Part shown: positions 23,855 to 34,037 of the stretch, in pieces | Layout: every line of letters begins with the position of its first letter | Numbering within the stretch: the stretch's first letter is position 1 | DNA from: Macrostomum hystrix | Lineage: Eukaryota > Platyhelminthes > Macrostomidae | Direction of reading: 5' to 3' | NCBI GenBank assembly: GCA_950097015.1 | Contig: CATNEN010000038.1 | Span: 21,099,001-21,163,000, forward strand | DNA length: 64,000 nucleotides | The notes under the pieces: generated by a model | Told to the model about the DNA's origin: nothing | The model's input: the letters and a program-made list of their open reading frames with translations, nothing else | Databases searched by the model: none | Made by a program: the position numbers and the translations under genes

Positions 23855-26800
23855 ATGCAACCGAACCCAAGTTCTGTTAACTCGCAATACGAGGTCAATA
23901 ATCATTGGCAAGCAATGTCCAAAGCCGACGACATCAAAGCGTTCCGACTGGCGGCACTGAAACTCGTCAACTTCAAACGCGCCCAGCACGCCGCCCAACC
24001 GTTGAAATCATCGAACAAGCTCGACAACTCGGCGCAGCTGTGGGCGGAGGCTCTGGCTGGCAAAGCCAAACTGGAGAACAGTGCCGAGGCATTAAGCGGC
24101 ACCTACGGCGAGAGCATCAGCGCCCGGAGCGCCCAGGTGGATAAGGTGGACATTTCCGGTGAGATGTCTGTGGACTCTTTTTAGATTGCCTTCTGCTTTT
24201 CGTTTCTGTTGTCTATACGATGCACTTTTACTTTCACTGTCTACTCTGCAATCAACCTTCATTGTCTACTCTGCAATCAACCTTCATTGTCTACTCTGCA
24301 ATCTACCTTCATTGTCTACTCTGCAATCTACCTTCATTGTCTACTCTGCAATCAACCTTCATTGTCTACTCTGCAATCTACCTTCATTGTCTACTCTGCA
24401 ATCAACCTTCACTGTCTACTCTGCAATCAACCTTCATTGTCTACTCTGCAATCTACCTTCATTGTCTACTCTGCAATCTACCTTTATTGTCTACTCTGCA
24501 ATCAACCTTCATTGTCTACTCTGCAATCTACCTTCACTGTCTACTCTGCAATCTACCTTCATTGTCTACTCTGCAATCAACCTTCACTGTCTACTCTGAA
24601 ATCAACCTTCCTTGTCTACTCTGCAATCAACCTTCACTGTCTACTCTGCAATCAACCTTCATTGTCTACTCTGCAATCAACCTTCACTGTCTACTCTGCA
24701 ATCAACCTTCATTGTCTACTCTGCAATCTACCTTCACTGTCTACTCTGCAATCAACCTTCACTGTCTACTCTGCAATCAACCTTCACTGTCTACTCTGCA
24801 ATCAACCTTCATTGTCTACTCTGCAATCTACCTTCACTGTCTACTCTGCAATCTACCTTCACTGTCTACTCTGCAATCTACCTTCATTGTCTACTCTGCA
24901 ATCTACCTTCATTGTCTACTCTGCAATCTACCTTTATTGTCTACTCTGCAATCAACCTTCATTGTCTACTCTGCAATCTACCTTCACTGTCTACTCTGCA
25001 ATCAACCTTCATTGTCTACTCTGCAATCAACCTTCACTGTCTACTCTGCAATCTACCTTCATTGTCTACTCTGCAATCTACCTTCACTGTCTACTCTGCA
25101 ATCTACCTTTACTGTCTACTCTGAAATCTACCTTCATTGCCTAATAGACGGAAAAAACTTTTTTAAGCAAAACTTTGTGAAAAAAAATAATTTTTTTTTC
25201 TCACTGGCTTTTCTAAACCTGATTGATTTCGACGCCAAAAACTGCGCAATTTTTTCCTAAGAAACGCGGCGCACGATAAATTTTACCTGTTGATCTTAGC
25301 ACTAGATGCAACAACAGGCAATTGTTACAGGTTGCTAATTTATTGTAAATGCGCAGAAATTTTTAATTGAGGCGCCAATTTAAATGCCAGCAAAGACAAG
25401 TAAACAATGAATGTTCACACCGAAGCTATAGGTAATTCTTGTGGATGTTCAATGCAATGCTGAAATCTTACTTGTAAAATGAAAATAGCAGTGAGAAGAG
25501 AGGCGAAAGAATAACGAAGAGAGAAGCCTGAACAGAAAAAAGGGAGAAGACAGAAGAGGAAAGAAACAAGACAAGAGAGAGAAGGGAGGAGAGAGAAGAG
25601 ACGAGAGAGAAGAGATGAGAGACAAGGGAGGAGAGAGAAGGGAGGAGAGAGAAGAGACGAGTGAGAAGAGAGGAGAGACAAGGGAGGAGAGAGAAGGGAG
25701 GAGAGAGAAGAGACGAGTGAGAAGAGAGGAGAGACAAGGGAGGAGAGAGAAGGGAGGAGAGAGAAGAGACGAGAGAGAAGAGAGGAGAGACAAGGGAGGA
25801 GAGAAGGGAGGAGAGAGAAGAGACGAGAGAGAAGAGAGGAGAGAGAAGAGACAAGAGAGAAGAGACGAGAGACAAGGGAGGAGAGAGAAGGGAGGAGAGA
25901 GAAGGGAGGAGAGGAGAGACGAGAGAGAATAGGGGAGAGAGAAGGGAGGAGAGAGAAGAGACGAGAGAGAAGAGACGAGAGAGAAGGGACGAGAGAGAAG
26001 AGGGAAGAGACGAGAGAGAATAGGGCAGAGAGAAGGGAGAAGAGAGAAGGGAGGAGAGAGAACGGAGGAGAGAGAAGGGAGGAGAGGAGAGAGAAGGGAG
26101 GAGAGGAGAGACGAGAGAGAAGAGAGGAGAGACGAGAGAGAAGTGAGGAGAGACGAGAGAGAAGAGGGGAGAGACGAGAGAGAATAGGGGAGAGACGAGA
26201 GAGAATAGGGGAGAGACGAGAGAGAATAGGGGGAGAGAGAAGGGAGGAGAGGAGATATCGTTAGCATTTGTATTGTCAATTTTTTCTAGCTAATGCATAG
26301 TTTTATGAATTAGCATTACTGCTAAGCTAGCGCCTAAGGCTGTGTAGAAGGCTTATAAACCATATCTTATCTTCAGGAATTCCTTCGAATGCTCAGAGAA
26401 AAGTTGACAGTGAGAGATATAGCCTGAGCAGGGTTTGTGTGTGCTAAACCATAAATGCCCAGCTCATTTAGGCTGATAAGTAAACATTTTTCTGGAACGA
26501 AAGCGCACAAACTTTGTATGTATGCGCAAATCAATGTTACATTTATTTCGATAAAAAATTTGCCTTATCTCAGAAAACTTCTAGTCGCTTTTGGAAAAAA
26601 TATTTCCTTTAAAGCGAGGACACTAACCTACACAATGAGTAGCTTATAATTGAATGCGCAAAGCAGATTAATGAACTGTTTACAATTGGACCTCTGCAAA
26701 TAACACTTGGGGTCAGCTGGATACAGAACTCGATTTTACCGCTTCTAGAAAATTATTCGAGAAAAGCAAAAACTTGAAAACGTGTTAGATATGCTGTGAA

Positions 26801-29800
26801 ATGGTTAGATATTCTGCGAAACTTTTAGATATGCAATGAAACTGTTAGAAACAGCTAAATACAAAATATCAGCTTGTTAGATACACAATCGAAGTGTTAG
26901 ATACTGAATCGAGGTGTTAGATACTGAATCGAGGTGTTAGATATAGAATCGAGGTGTTAGATATAGAGTCGAGGTGTTAGATACAGAATCGAAGTGTTAG
27001 ATACAGAATCGAGGTGTTAGATACAAAATCGAGGTGTTAGATACTGAATCGAGGTGTTAGATACGGAATCAAGGTGTTAGATACGGAATCGAGGTGATAG
27101 ATACGGAATCGAAGTTAGATACAGAATCGAGGTGTTAGATACAGAATCGAGGTGTTAGATACAGAATCGAAGTGTTAGATACTGAATCGAGGTGTTAGAT
27201 ATAGAATCGAGGTGTTAGATACAGAATCGAAGTGTTAGATACAGAATCGAAGTGTTAGATACTGAATCGAAGTGGTAGATACTGAATCGAAGTGTTAGAT
27301 ACAGAATCGAGGTGTTAGATACTGAATCGAAGTGTTAGATACTGAATCGAAGTGTTAGATACAGAATCGAGGTGTTAGATACTGAATCGAGGTGTTAGAT
27401 ATAGAATCGAGGTGTTAGATACAGAATCGAGGTGTTAGATACGGAATCGAGGTGTTAGATACAGAATCGAGGTGTTAGATACAGAATCGAAGTGTTAGAT
27501 ACAGAATCGAGATGCATAATCAATTTACCCATTTGTACAGCTGACGATGTGATCAACCAATGGTACGCCGAGAAGGCGCACTTTGATTTCAAGGACAGCT
27601 CCAGCAGAGGCAACAATTTCACCCAGATGATCTGGCTGGACAGCTTGAAGGTTGGCTTCGGCAAGGCCCACACTAAGGGCAGGGTAATTGTTGTGGCTCA
27701 CTATTCACCGCCTGGCAACTTTCGCGGCCAGTACACCACGAAGGTGAAGCAATGGGGGACTGACCTGAGCGAGCCCTCGGCCGTGTTGGCTGGCGAACTG
27801 GCCGGATTTCGAGTGACCAAGCGCGAGGTGCTGCGCGACGAGGAGGTCATTGCTGGCCGGCCAATGATTGTCGAACGAGAGCGAACGGAGTACGAGGACT
27901 CAAAGGGGAATGTGAGCACAAGTTGCATTATCTATTAACCTGTGCTTATAACGTATAGGCAGCTGTGTACGGCTGTTCAGTCCATGGACTATATTTATAC
28001 CTAAGTGAAAGGATTGGCGATTAAGTGTCGTGCTAACGGAAAATCAGAAAAAAAAATAAATTGATTACACCTGCCCCAGGGGGTGAGTGCCAGAGCGGTT
28101 AACGCGTTTGCCTCTCGCACCAAGGTCCCTAAGCTCGATTCCACAGTGAGGCCACACATTCATTTGGGGCGCAGCCGCGGAGAGAAGGCTTGGGGGCTTG
28201 TCGTGCAATTTACGCCCTTGAGGGCCAACCTCCAAGGCACCGTGAAAGTTTACACTGCCTGACGATGAGAAAGTCGGGGTGGATGTACACACCTGTGTGA
28301 GTGTGTACCTGCGTACGGAATCTGTGTGCGTGTGTGCTCAGGAGTCAGCGAAATGGGCAGAACTGCCTCCTCTCTTGCTGAAGGTCACTAAATGATGTAC
28401 CATTGTCTACAGCCCTCATGCAGTTAATATTTAAATTATAATTACAACTGCCCCTACTGGGAAAACAGCACAGCCGCAGCTATCCCCAAGTCCATGGACG
28501 CAGCTAGGGTGTCCATGGACGCAGCTAGGGTGTCCATGGACGCAGCTAGGGTGTCCATGGACTGGGGGACGCCACACCCACCCTCAATTAATCCAGCTGA
28601 ATATGGTACCCATTTAACAGTTGGGTGAACTAAAGCAATGCAAGCTAAGTAATGAACAATTAACAGTTTTTTAAATCAAGAATCCAACCCCCGACCTTCA
28701 AGTCGTGAGTCCGACGCTCTAACCGCTAGACTGCAACAATTACTACTGTAACAAGCTGGTTGCGGTAGTTAGCTTCAGTATAGACATAGGGAATTTTGTA
28801 TCTGTAATTTAACAACAACGCGACGCCAAAAAATGCCTGCTGTTGCAGACTAAAGAGAAGGTCACGGAGCGTCGCCTGGAGAACCCAAAGTCGGACAGCG
28901 GCAGGAAGGCCGAAGCCACCGACAAGAGTCAGCAGGAAGAGCTCCGTCAGGGCTCCATCGTGCCAATTAAGGCGTGTAACTGTATTTTCTTCTGCCTTCT
29001 AATCACCAACCTTCCTATAACAGACTCCGATTGGCTTGTTACCAATGTTTCCAGGAAAAAGAATTGAGCAAGTTCTCCAAGGAGCTACTCCACCAAGTTA
29101 ATAAGCATCGTTCCAAGCACGGGGTCAAGTCGTTGAAGCTGAGCGCTGACTTGGGCACGCTGGCGCAAACTTTCGCCGAGGAGCTCAGCAGGAAGGTCAA
29201 GCTGCACAGCAGTGATGTCAGGTACAAAGGCGACCGAGTTGGCGAGGCCATCTCCAGCAGGTCGAGCAGCGGAGCAACTGACTACGCATGTAAGAGGCAA
29301 AGCGACTTGCTTGATCTACCAGCAGAGGACACTTTTGCACACCGCCAATCGCCATCATTTGCCTGGCGCTAATTGGTTCTTTACTTCTGGGGCACTCTAC
29401 CACCCACCTCACCCGTGTCTAGGCTCTCATTGGCTCTTTACTTCTGGGGCACTTTACCACCCACCTCACCCGTGTCTAGGCTCTCATTGGCTCTTTACTT
29501 CTGGGGCACTCTAACACCCACCTCACCCGTGTCTAGGCTCTCATTGGTTCTTTACTTCTGGGGCACTCTACCACCCACCTCACCCGTGTCTAGGCTCTCA
29601 TTGGTTCTTTACTTCTGGGGCACTCTACCAACCACCTCACCCGTGTCTAGGCTCTCATTGGCTCTTTACTTCTGGGGCACTTTACCACCCACCTCACCCG
29701 TGTCTAGGCTCTCATTGGCTCTTTACTTCTGGGGCACTCTACCACCCACCTCACCCGTGTCTAGGCTCTCATTGGTTCTTTACTTCTGGGGCACTCTACC

Positions 29801-30701
29801 ACCCACCTCACCCGTGTCTAGGCTCTCATTGGTTCTTTACTTCTGGGGCACTCTACCACCCACCTCACCCGTGTCTAGGCTCTCATTGGCTCTTTACTCC
29901 TGGGGCACTCTACCAACCACCTCACCCGTGTCTAGGCTCTCATTGGCTCTTTACATCTGGGGCACTCTAACACCCACCTCACCCGTGTCTAGGCTCTCAT
30001 TGGTTCTTTACTTCTGGAGCACTCTACCACCCACCTCACCCGTGTTTAGGCTCTCATTGGTTCTTTCTTCGTATTCTAGGCCAATCACCTCAACTTTATC
30101 AAGACTGTAATTGGCTACCTTCCTATTTCATGCCCAAACTAGGCCAACCACCTCACCCTAGCTCTGATTGGTTCGCTAGGCTGAACCAATAGCCTTACTA
30201 GGTTACCTGGCATTTGACACTCATTAACTCTCTTAATTGAACATCATAAAAACAATTTTATATCCGACTAAGCGACATCAATTTTCACCAAACAAATTTT
30301 TTGTTTACCTGTTCAGCCGAGGAAGTCACTGACAAATGGTACAAAGAAATGGAAGAGTATCGCTTCAACGAAGAGCCAACCGATGTTAAAGGCATTGGTC
30401 AGTTCCTCTTTAAATCTACGATTTTTTGTATATATAGAAAGTGCAATGTTATATTCGGATTGTGATTCTAGATTTAATAAACAGCCATGAGTTGTAAGTA
30501 GCCTATTCTAACAGTAGTGCTCAAATACCTCCAGGCAACTTCACCCAGATGGTGTGGAAGAACAGCAAGGAGCTTGGCGTTGGCAAGGCCATCCACCGTG
30601 GCACAGACGGGTCCTATCGGGTTGTGGTCGTAGCCTACTTCTACCCTGCTGGCAATGTCTTGTCCTGCTTCCGCGACAATGTGCTACCGCCAAACAAGTA
30701 A
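23855..30701 (+). CDS. Two-domain CAP (GAPR-1-like) protein
   Basis: Six exons, 23855-24158, 27541-27911, 28849-28971, 29055-29289, 30317-30397 and 30535-30701, keep one frame of 426 residues. An alternative start at 23915 also fits. Domain 1 runs from FRLAALKLVNFKRAQHAA to NNFTQMIWLDS and YSPPGNFRGQY; a charged linker (Lys/Glu-rich) follows; domain 2 runs from KELSKFSKELLHQVN to GNFTQMVWKNSKELGVGKA and ends NVLPPNK, very like GAPR-1/GLIPR2. There is no signal peptide, so an intracellular membrane-associated role, as for GAPR-1, is likelier than secretion. The CAP-cavity His before FTQMVW is Asn in both domains; domain 2 keeps the other three cavity residues (LHS, GEA, WYKE). The join 28971/29055 needs a GC-AG intron. 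Intron 1 carries three satellites, intron 4 one. Confidence 0.85.
24232..25140. repeat. 25-bp tandem repeat in CAP intron 1
   Basis: About 36 units of TCTACTCTGCAATCAACCTT plus CATTG, with CAACC/CTACC and ATTG/ACTG variants. It is stop-free in all plus frames, which gives ORFs of up to 346 codons that also run into exon 1 flanks. It starts about 70 bp after the donor at 24159. Confidence 0.95.
25480..26255. repeat. Polypurine (GA-rich) low-complexity tract
   Basis: Almost continuous purine on the plus strand, composed of GAGAGAAG, GGGAGGA and AGACGAGA phrases, with rare C and T. It is inside CAP intron 1. Minus-strand Ser/Leu/Pro ORFs here are composition artefacts. Confidence 0.95.
26880..27515. 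repeat. 20-bp tandem repeat (GTTAGATACAGAATCGAGGT)
   Basis: About 32 units; variants are CTGAATC, CGGAATC, ATAGAATC and GAAGT. It ends 25 bp before the acceptor of CAP exon 2 at 27541, so the array reaches into the 3' splice-site region. Confidence 0.95.
27958..27994 (-). mobile_element. SINE-A body fragment
   Basis: The block TACGGCTGTTCAGTCCATGG and its flanks match the central body of SINE-A (compare 35757-35785). No head or tail is attached. It lies in intron 2 of the two-domain CAP gene, just after exon 2. Confidence 0.6.
28060..28745 (-). mobile_element. SINE-A copy split by a SINE-B insertion
   Basis: On the plus strand, the SINE-A 3' end (TGATTACACCTGCCCC) appears at 28063-28078 and again in diverged form at 28436-28452. 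SINE-B lies between them. The SINE-A body and head continue to about 28745, with box B seen as its reverse complement in the CCCCCGACCTTCAAG region. Inside the body a 21-bp segment containing GTCCATGGACGCAGCTAGGG is repeated three times (28490-28560). Confidence 0.75.
28079..28432 (+). mobile_element. SINE-B copy, near full length
   Basis: The head is tRNA-like: box A in GTGCCAGAGCGGTTAACGCG and box B in AAGCTCGATTCC. The body includes CCAACCTCCAAGGCACCGTG and TTACACTGCCTGACGATGAG, then a GTGTGT-rich stretch and an AT-rich tail. It is the best SINE-B reference in the window. It lies in intron 2 of the two-domain CAP gene. Confidence 0.75.
29368..30075. repeat. 57-bp tandem repeat in CAP intron 4
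   Basis: About 12 units containing TTCTGGGGCACTCTACCACC and CACCCGTGTCTAGGCTCTCA. The period is divisible by three, giving a 245-codon plus-strand ORF of 19-residue repeats. It sits between the two halves of CAP domain 2, and its last units are more diverged. Confidence 0.95.
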
Positions 30702-30839
30702 CAACCCGGATTAGTAAACATACGCGATCATTTTTTAAATCGGTACTAAACGATGCTGACTATTAAAACAAATACACGACCCTGATTAGAGCAATGTGAT
30801 CTGTTTTTTAATATCACTGCGTATACTGTCGCTCAGTAG

Positions 30840-30845
30840 AATAAA
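30840..30845 (+). terminator. Putative polyadenylation signal AATAAA
   Basis: AATAAA lies 139 nt after the stop codon of the two-domain CAP gene and is the first such hexamer downstream. There is no independent evidence of cleavage. Confidence 0.4.
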
Positions 30846-31523
30846 TCTGTAAAAAACCTAATACGAGTATTACAGAAATGAAATGCTTACATCAATTTTC
30901 TTATTTCCTACGAATGACAAATCAATAGTGAACTCATAAATAAATTAGCAATAATCTATAATTTCCTATAAACTTTTCATGTTTAAAATTTGATCAGATA
31001 TTTACAAAAAACTGGCTTTGTTCAAGTTGTGCCTGTTTGCATGAGGCATGGGTGAAGCATGGGTGAGCAGCAATAGAAATTTAAGATCACAAAATCGCAA
31101 AGCACTTCTAGGCTATTAGCCATAGAAGTGCACCAACCTCACGCCCCCGACAAAGAAAGCTTGTGATTGGCTAGGCATTTAGCTCTTAAAAGTTATAAAA
31201 TGACGCTATGAGGAAACCTATAGAAATGTCAAAGACGCGAATAAGCCATTCAGTCTGTTATTTTAATGAACAAAAGTAACTTATTTATTTTGGACAATCC
31301 AGTTATAGGCACAGAAGCGCATCTCATAGCTTTGTGCCAGCGGGACAAAATAGGATTTCAACATGAGTTACAATTTGCGTATACAGGAAGAATTATTAGT
31401 CGCAATGGTAAAGCTAACAAATTTTCGTCTTTAACTGACTATAATAAGTTTTGACTTCTCGAATGAATAATAATTTGAACACTACAGAAGGAAAACTTTT
31501 TGATTTTAAATCAAGAAGCAACC
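30846..31523. other. Intergenic sequence between the CAP genes
   Basis: AT-rich, with no repeat array. A 62-codon frame at 31266-31454 has no recognisable domain and I do not count it as a gene. Confidence 0.45.
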
Positions 31524-32483
31524 ATGTTTAAAAAGAAAAGACACAACTCCAAGGTAGTTTTTACTATCTTAGTTTCGTGCAAATTTACAAATTCTTCCCA
31601 AATTTTCTAACGGTGCGAATCGTTCATTGCGCTCAATTCCAGGACAAGGAACTGGCAAAATTCTCCAAAGAGCTGCTCCACCAGGTCAATAGACATCGTT
31701 CCAGACACGGCGTTAAGTCGTTGAAGCTGAACCAGGAACTGGAAGCCATGGCGCAGAGATTCGCCGAGGAGCTCAGCAGGAAGACCAAGCTGTATAACAG
31801 TGACGCCACTTACAGGGGCGACAGACTGGGCGAGAATATTGCGAGCAGGTGGAGCAATGGATCGTTCGCAGACTATGTAGGTTAGTATCTATGAATTCTA
31901 CTTGCCGTTACCTGTATACCCTTGGCACTTTCTGGTCGATCTCTGTCCCTAAAGACAATCTCTAGTACGTCTCTGGTCCGTCCCTTGCTCTAAAAAAATT
32001 TTCATTTAGGTGAAGAAGTCGCTGATCATTGGTACAGCGAGTGTGCCAAGTACCACTTCGACGAAGAGCCAACGGAGGTCAAGGGAGTCGGTAAGATATT
32101 CTCTCTGCCATTATTTGTGTTGTCTAAATGCGGCGGCACCCAAAATCTAAAAATAGCTTCACGATCGATAATTTTCCTGCCCCGACCCAGCCAACCAACC
32201 AGCGTCTTATCTGATGCGCCCTTTGATGCGGTCCAGTTTTTCCCACTGCCAATAAAAACTAGGCGAGAATCTGAATAACAAAAAGTATTCTTTTTTAAAT
32301 CCAGGCAACTTTACCCAGATGGTGTGGAAGAACAGCAGGGAGATGGGCATTGGCAAGGCCTTGCACAGGGGCGCCGACGGCTCCCATCGTGTCGTGGTCG
32401 TGTGCTACTTCTACCCAGCCGGCAATGTTGTTCCCTGCTTCCGCGAGAACGTGCTGCCGCCTAGAAAGTCTAAATTTAAGTGA
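31524..32483 (+). CDS. Single-domain CAP (GAPR-1-like) protein
   Basis: Four exons, 31524-31553, 31643-31880, 32010-32090 and 32305-32483, give 175 residues. The first exon is only ten codons (MFKKKRHNSK, strongly basic) and ends at GTAGTT; the remaining exons match those of domain 2 of the upstream gene in position and phase, so one arose from the other by local duplication. The CAP fold runs from DKELAKFSKELLHQVN through GENIASRWS and WYSECAKY to GNFTQMVWKNSREMGIGKA and ENVLPP. The two cavity Glu positions remain (GEN and WYSE). The first His position is YNS and the second is Asn (GNFTQ), so both His are lost. No signal peptide. The introns are short (89, 129 and 214 bp) and free of satellites, unlike the neighbouring gene. 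Confidence 0.85.
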
Positions 32484-32779
32484 TTTTTTGCGACGAAGAG
32501 TGAAAGACCTTGAACTAAAGTAAAGTTGAGCCTTCAGTATATATATATGAAGTTTCTAAGTAACCAGGTTTAACACAGATGCTTTCTTTATTCGAGTTCG
32601 ACAGATATGCTATAAATCAGCTATCCAGCAAGTCCTGAAGCAAATTTTTTTTTCTAATATCAACATTAATGTTTTTGTCTCTTCGTTGTAGAAAATAATT
32701 CGTAGAGATCACCTGTAAAAGTTTACAATCAAGGTAGGAGTAGAAAAAAAACCAGAAACCAAAATACAAATCGAAGAAA

Positions 32780-33068
32780 TTGAGACGCGGCTGAAATCTA
32801 AGCAAGAGACGTGGCTGGAATCGAAGCAAGAGACGTGGCTGAAATCGAAGCAACAGATATAACTTAAATAAAAGCAAATGACGTGGCTGGAATCGGAGCA
32901 AAATATTTTGCTGGAATCGAAGCAAGAGACGCGGCTGGAATCGAAGCAAGAGACGTGGCTGGAATCGAAGAAAGAGACGTGGCTGGAATCGAAGAAAGAG
33001 ACGTGGCTGGAATCGAAGCAAGTGACGTGGCTGAAATCGAAGCAAGAGATGTGGCTGTAATCGAGGCA
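32780..33068. repeat. 24-bp tandem repeat downstream of the CAP gene
   Basis: About 12 units of GAAGCAAGAGACGTGGCTGG plus AATC, with GAAAG and CTGAAATC variants. The period is divisible by three, so a 150-codon minus-strand ORF (Leu/Arg/Phe/Gln/Pro repeats) is an artefact. Confidence 0.9.
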
Positions 33069-33069
33069 A

Positions 33070-33488
33070 GAACTATTTCCTACTCATGAACAATAGATCT
33101 TAGATTCTAACTCAACAATCAATTAATCAGTTAATCAACCGATCAATCGATTCGTAGAAAATAAACGAGGCAGTCAATCAATAAATTTTCCATGAATAAA
33201 AAGTCACCGCAAAAATTAAACTCATTTTTCATGAACCAGGATTTTTTGTGTATTGAATGAGACCTACTCGATAACTTATTTAAAACGAAAAGAAAATCCT
33301 TACTGATTTGTTATAGTAGTGTGCTACGGCTATTATGAGTTTATTTATGGCCAAGAGCCAGAAGTTGAAAAACTTGCTGAACCACAACAATAATTAAATG
33401 AAACTCAATTGAGAAAACTGACTCAGGATTTATAGACTCACTATTACCAGCAACTATCGAATAAGCGTGTACCAAAAGCAACTGAAAT
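33070..33488. other. Intergenic AT-rich sequence
   Basis: Nothing beyond short phrases such as repeated ATCAATTAATCA near 33115-33150 was seen. Confidence 0.4.
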
Positions 33489-33760
33489 GAGTGAGTGAGT
33501 GCGTGAGTGCGTGAGTGAGTGAGTGAGTGAGTGAGTGAGTGAGTGAGTGAGTGAGTGAGTGAGTGAGTGAGTGAGTGAGTGCGTGAGTGAGTGACTGAGT
33601 GAGTGAGTGAGTGAGTGAGTGAGTGAGTGAGTGAGTGAGGGAGTGAGTGAGTGAGTGAGTGAGTGAGTGAGTGAGTGAGTGAGTGAGGGAGTGAGTGAGT
33701 GAGTGAGTGAGTGAGTGAGTGAGTGAGTGAGTGAGTTAGTGAGTGAGTTAGTGAGCCAAT
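33489..33760. repeat. (GAGT)n microsatellite
   Basis: About 67 tetranucleotide units with scattered GCGT, GACT, GAGG and TAGT interruptions. It lies 3' of the scramblase gene that ends at 34038. Confidence 0.97.
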
Positions 33761-34037
33761 TATCGAATAAATCGGTTAAACTTGGTATTCTGCTGATAAG
33801 GTAGTCCATAATTATTAAATTTGAAGCCAGACGTTAAATAACTCAGTGAAATTTCTCGGAGTAATTTTCAATGACGTGACGAGAAGGACACGTGACATGA
33901 TGACGTCATAGATTTACGTCACAGGTAAAATATATTCGAAATATATCGTAGAGAATAACCGATGCACGATTTGAAATCACTTTAAAAGTTAACAACACCA
34001 GTAAAAAGTTAATTTAAAAATAGTTTATTAACTGAGC

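Noticed and set aside
24209-25260. 311- and 346-codon plus-strand ORFs
   Set aside because: 25-bp array inside CAP intron 1; no independent coding signal.
31266-31454. 62-codon ORF between the CAP genes
   Set aside because: No domain, no splice or promoter support, and within the range expected by chance in AT-rich DNA.
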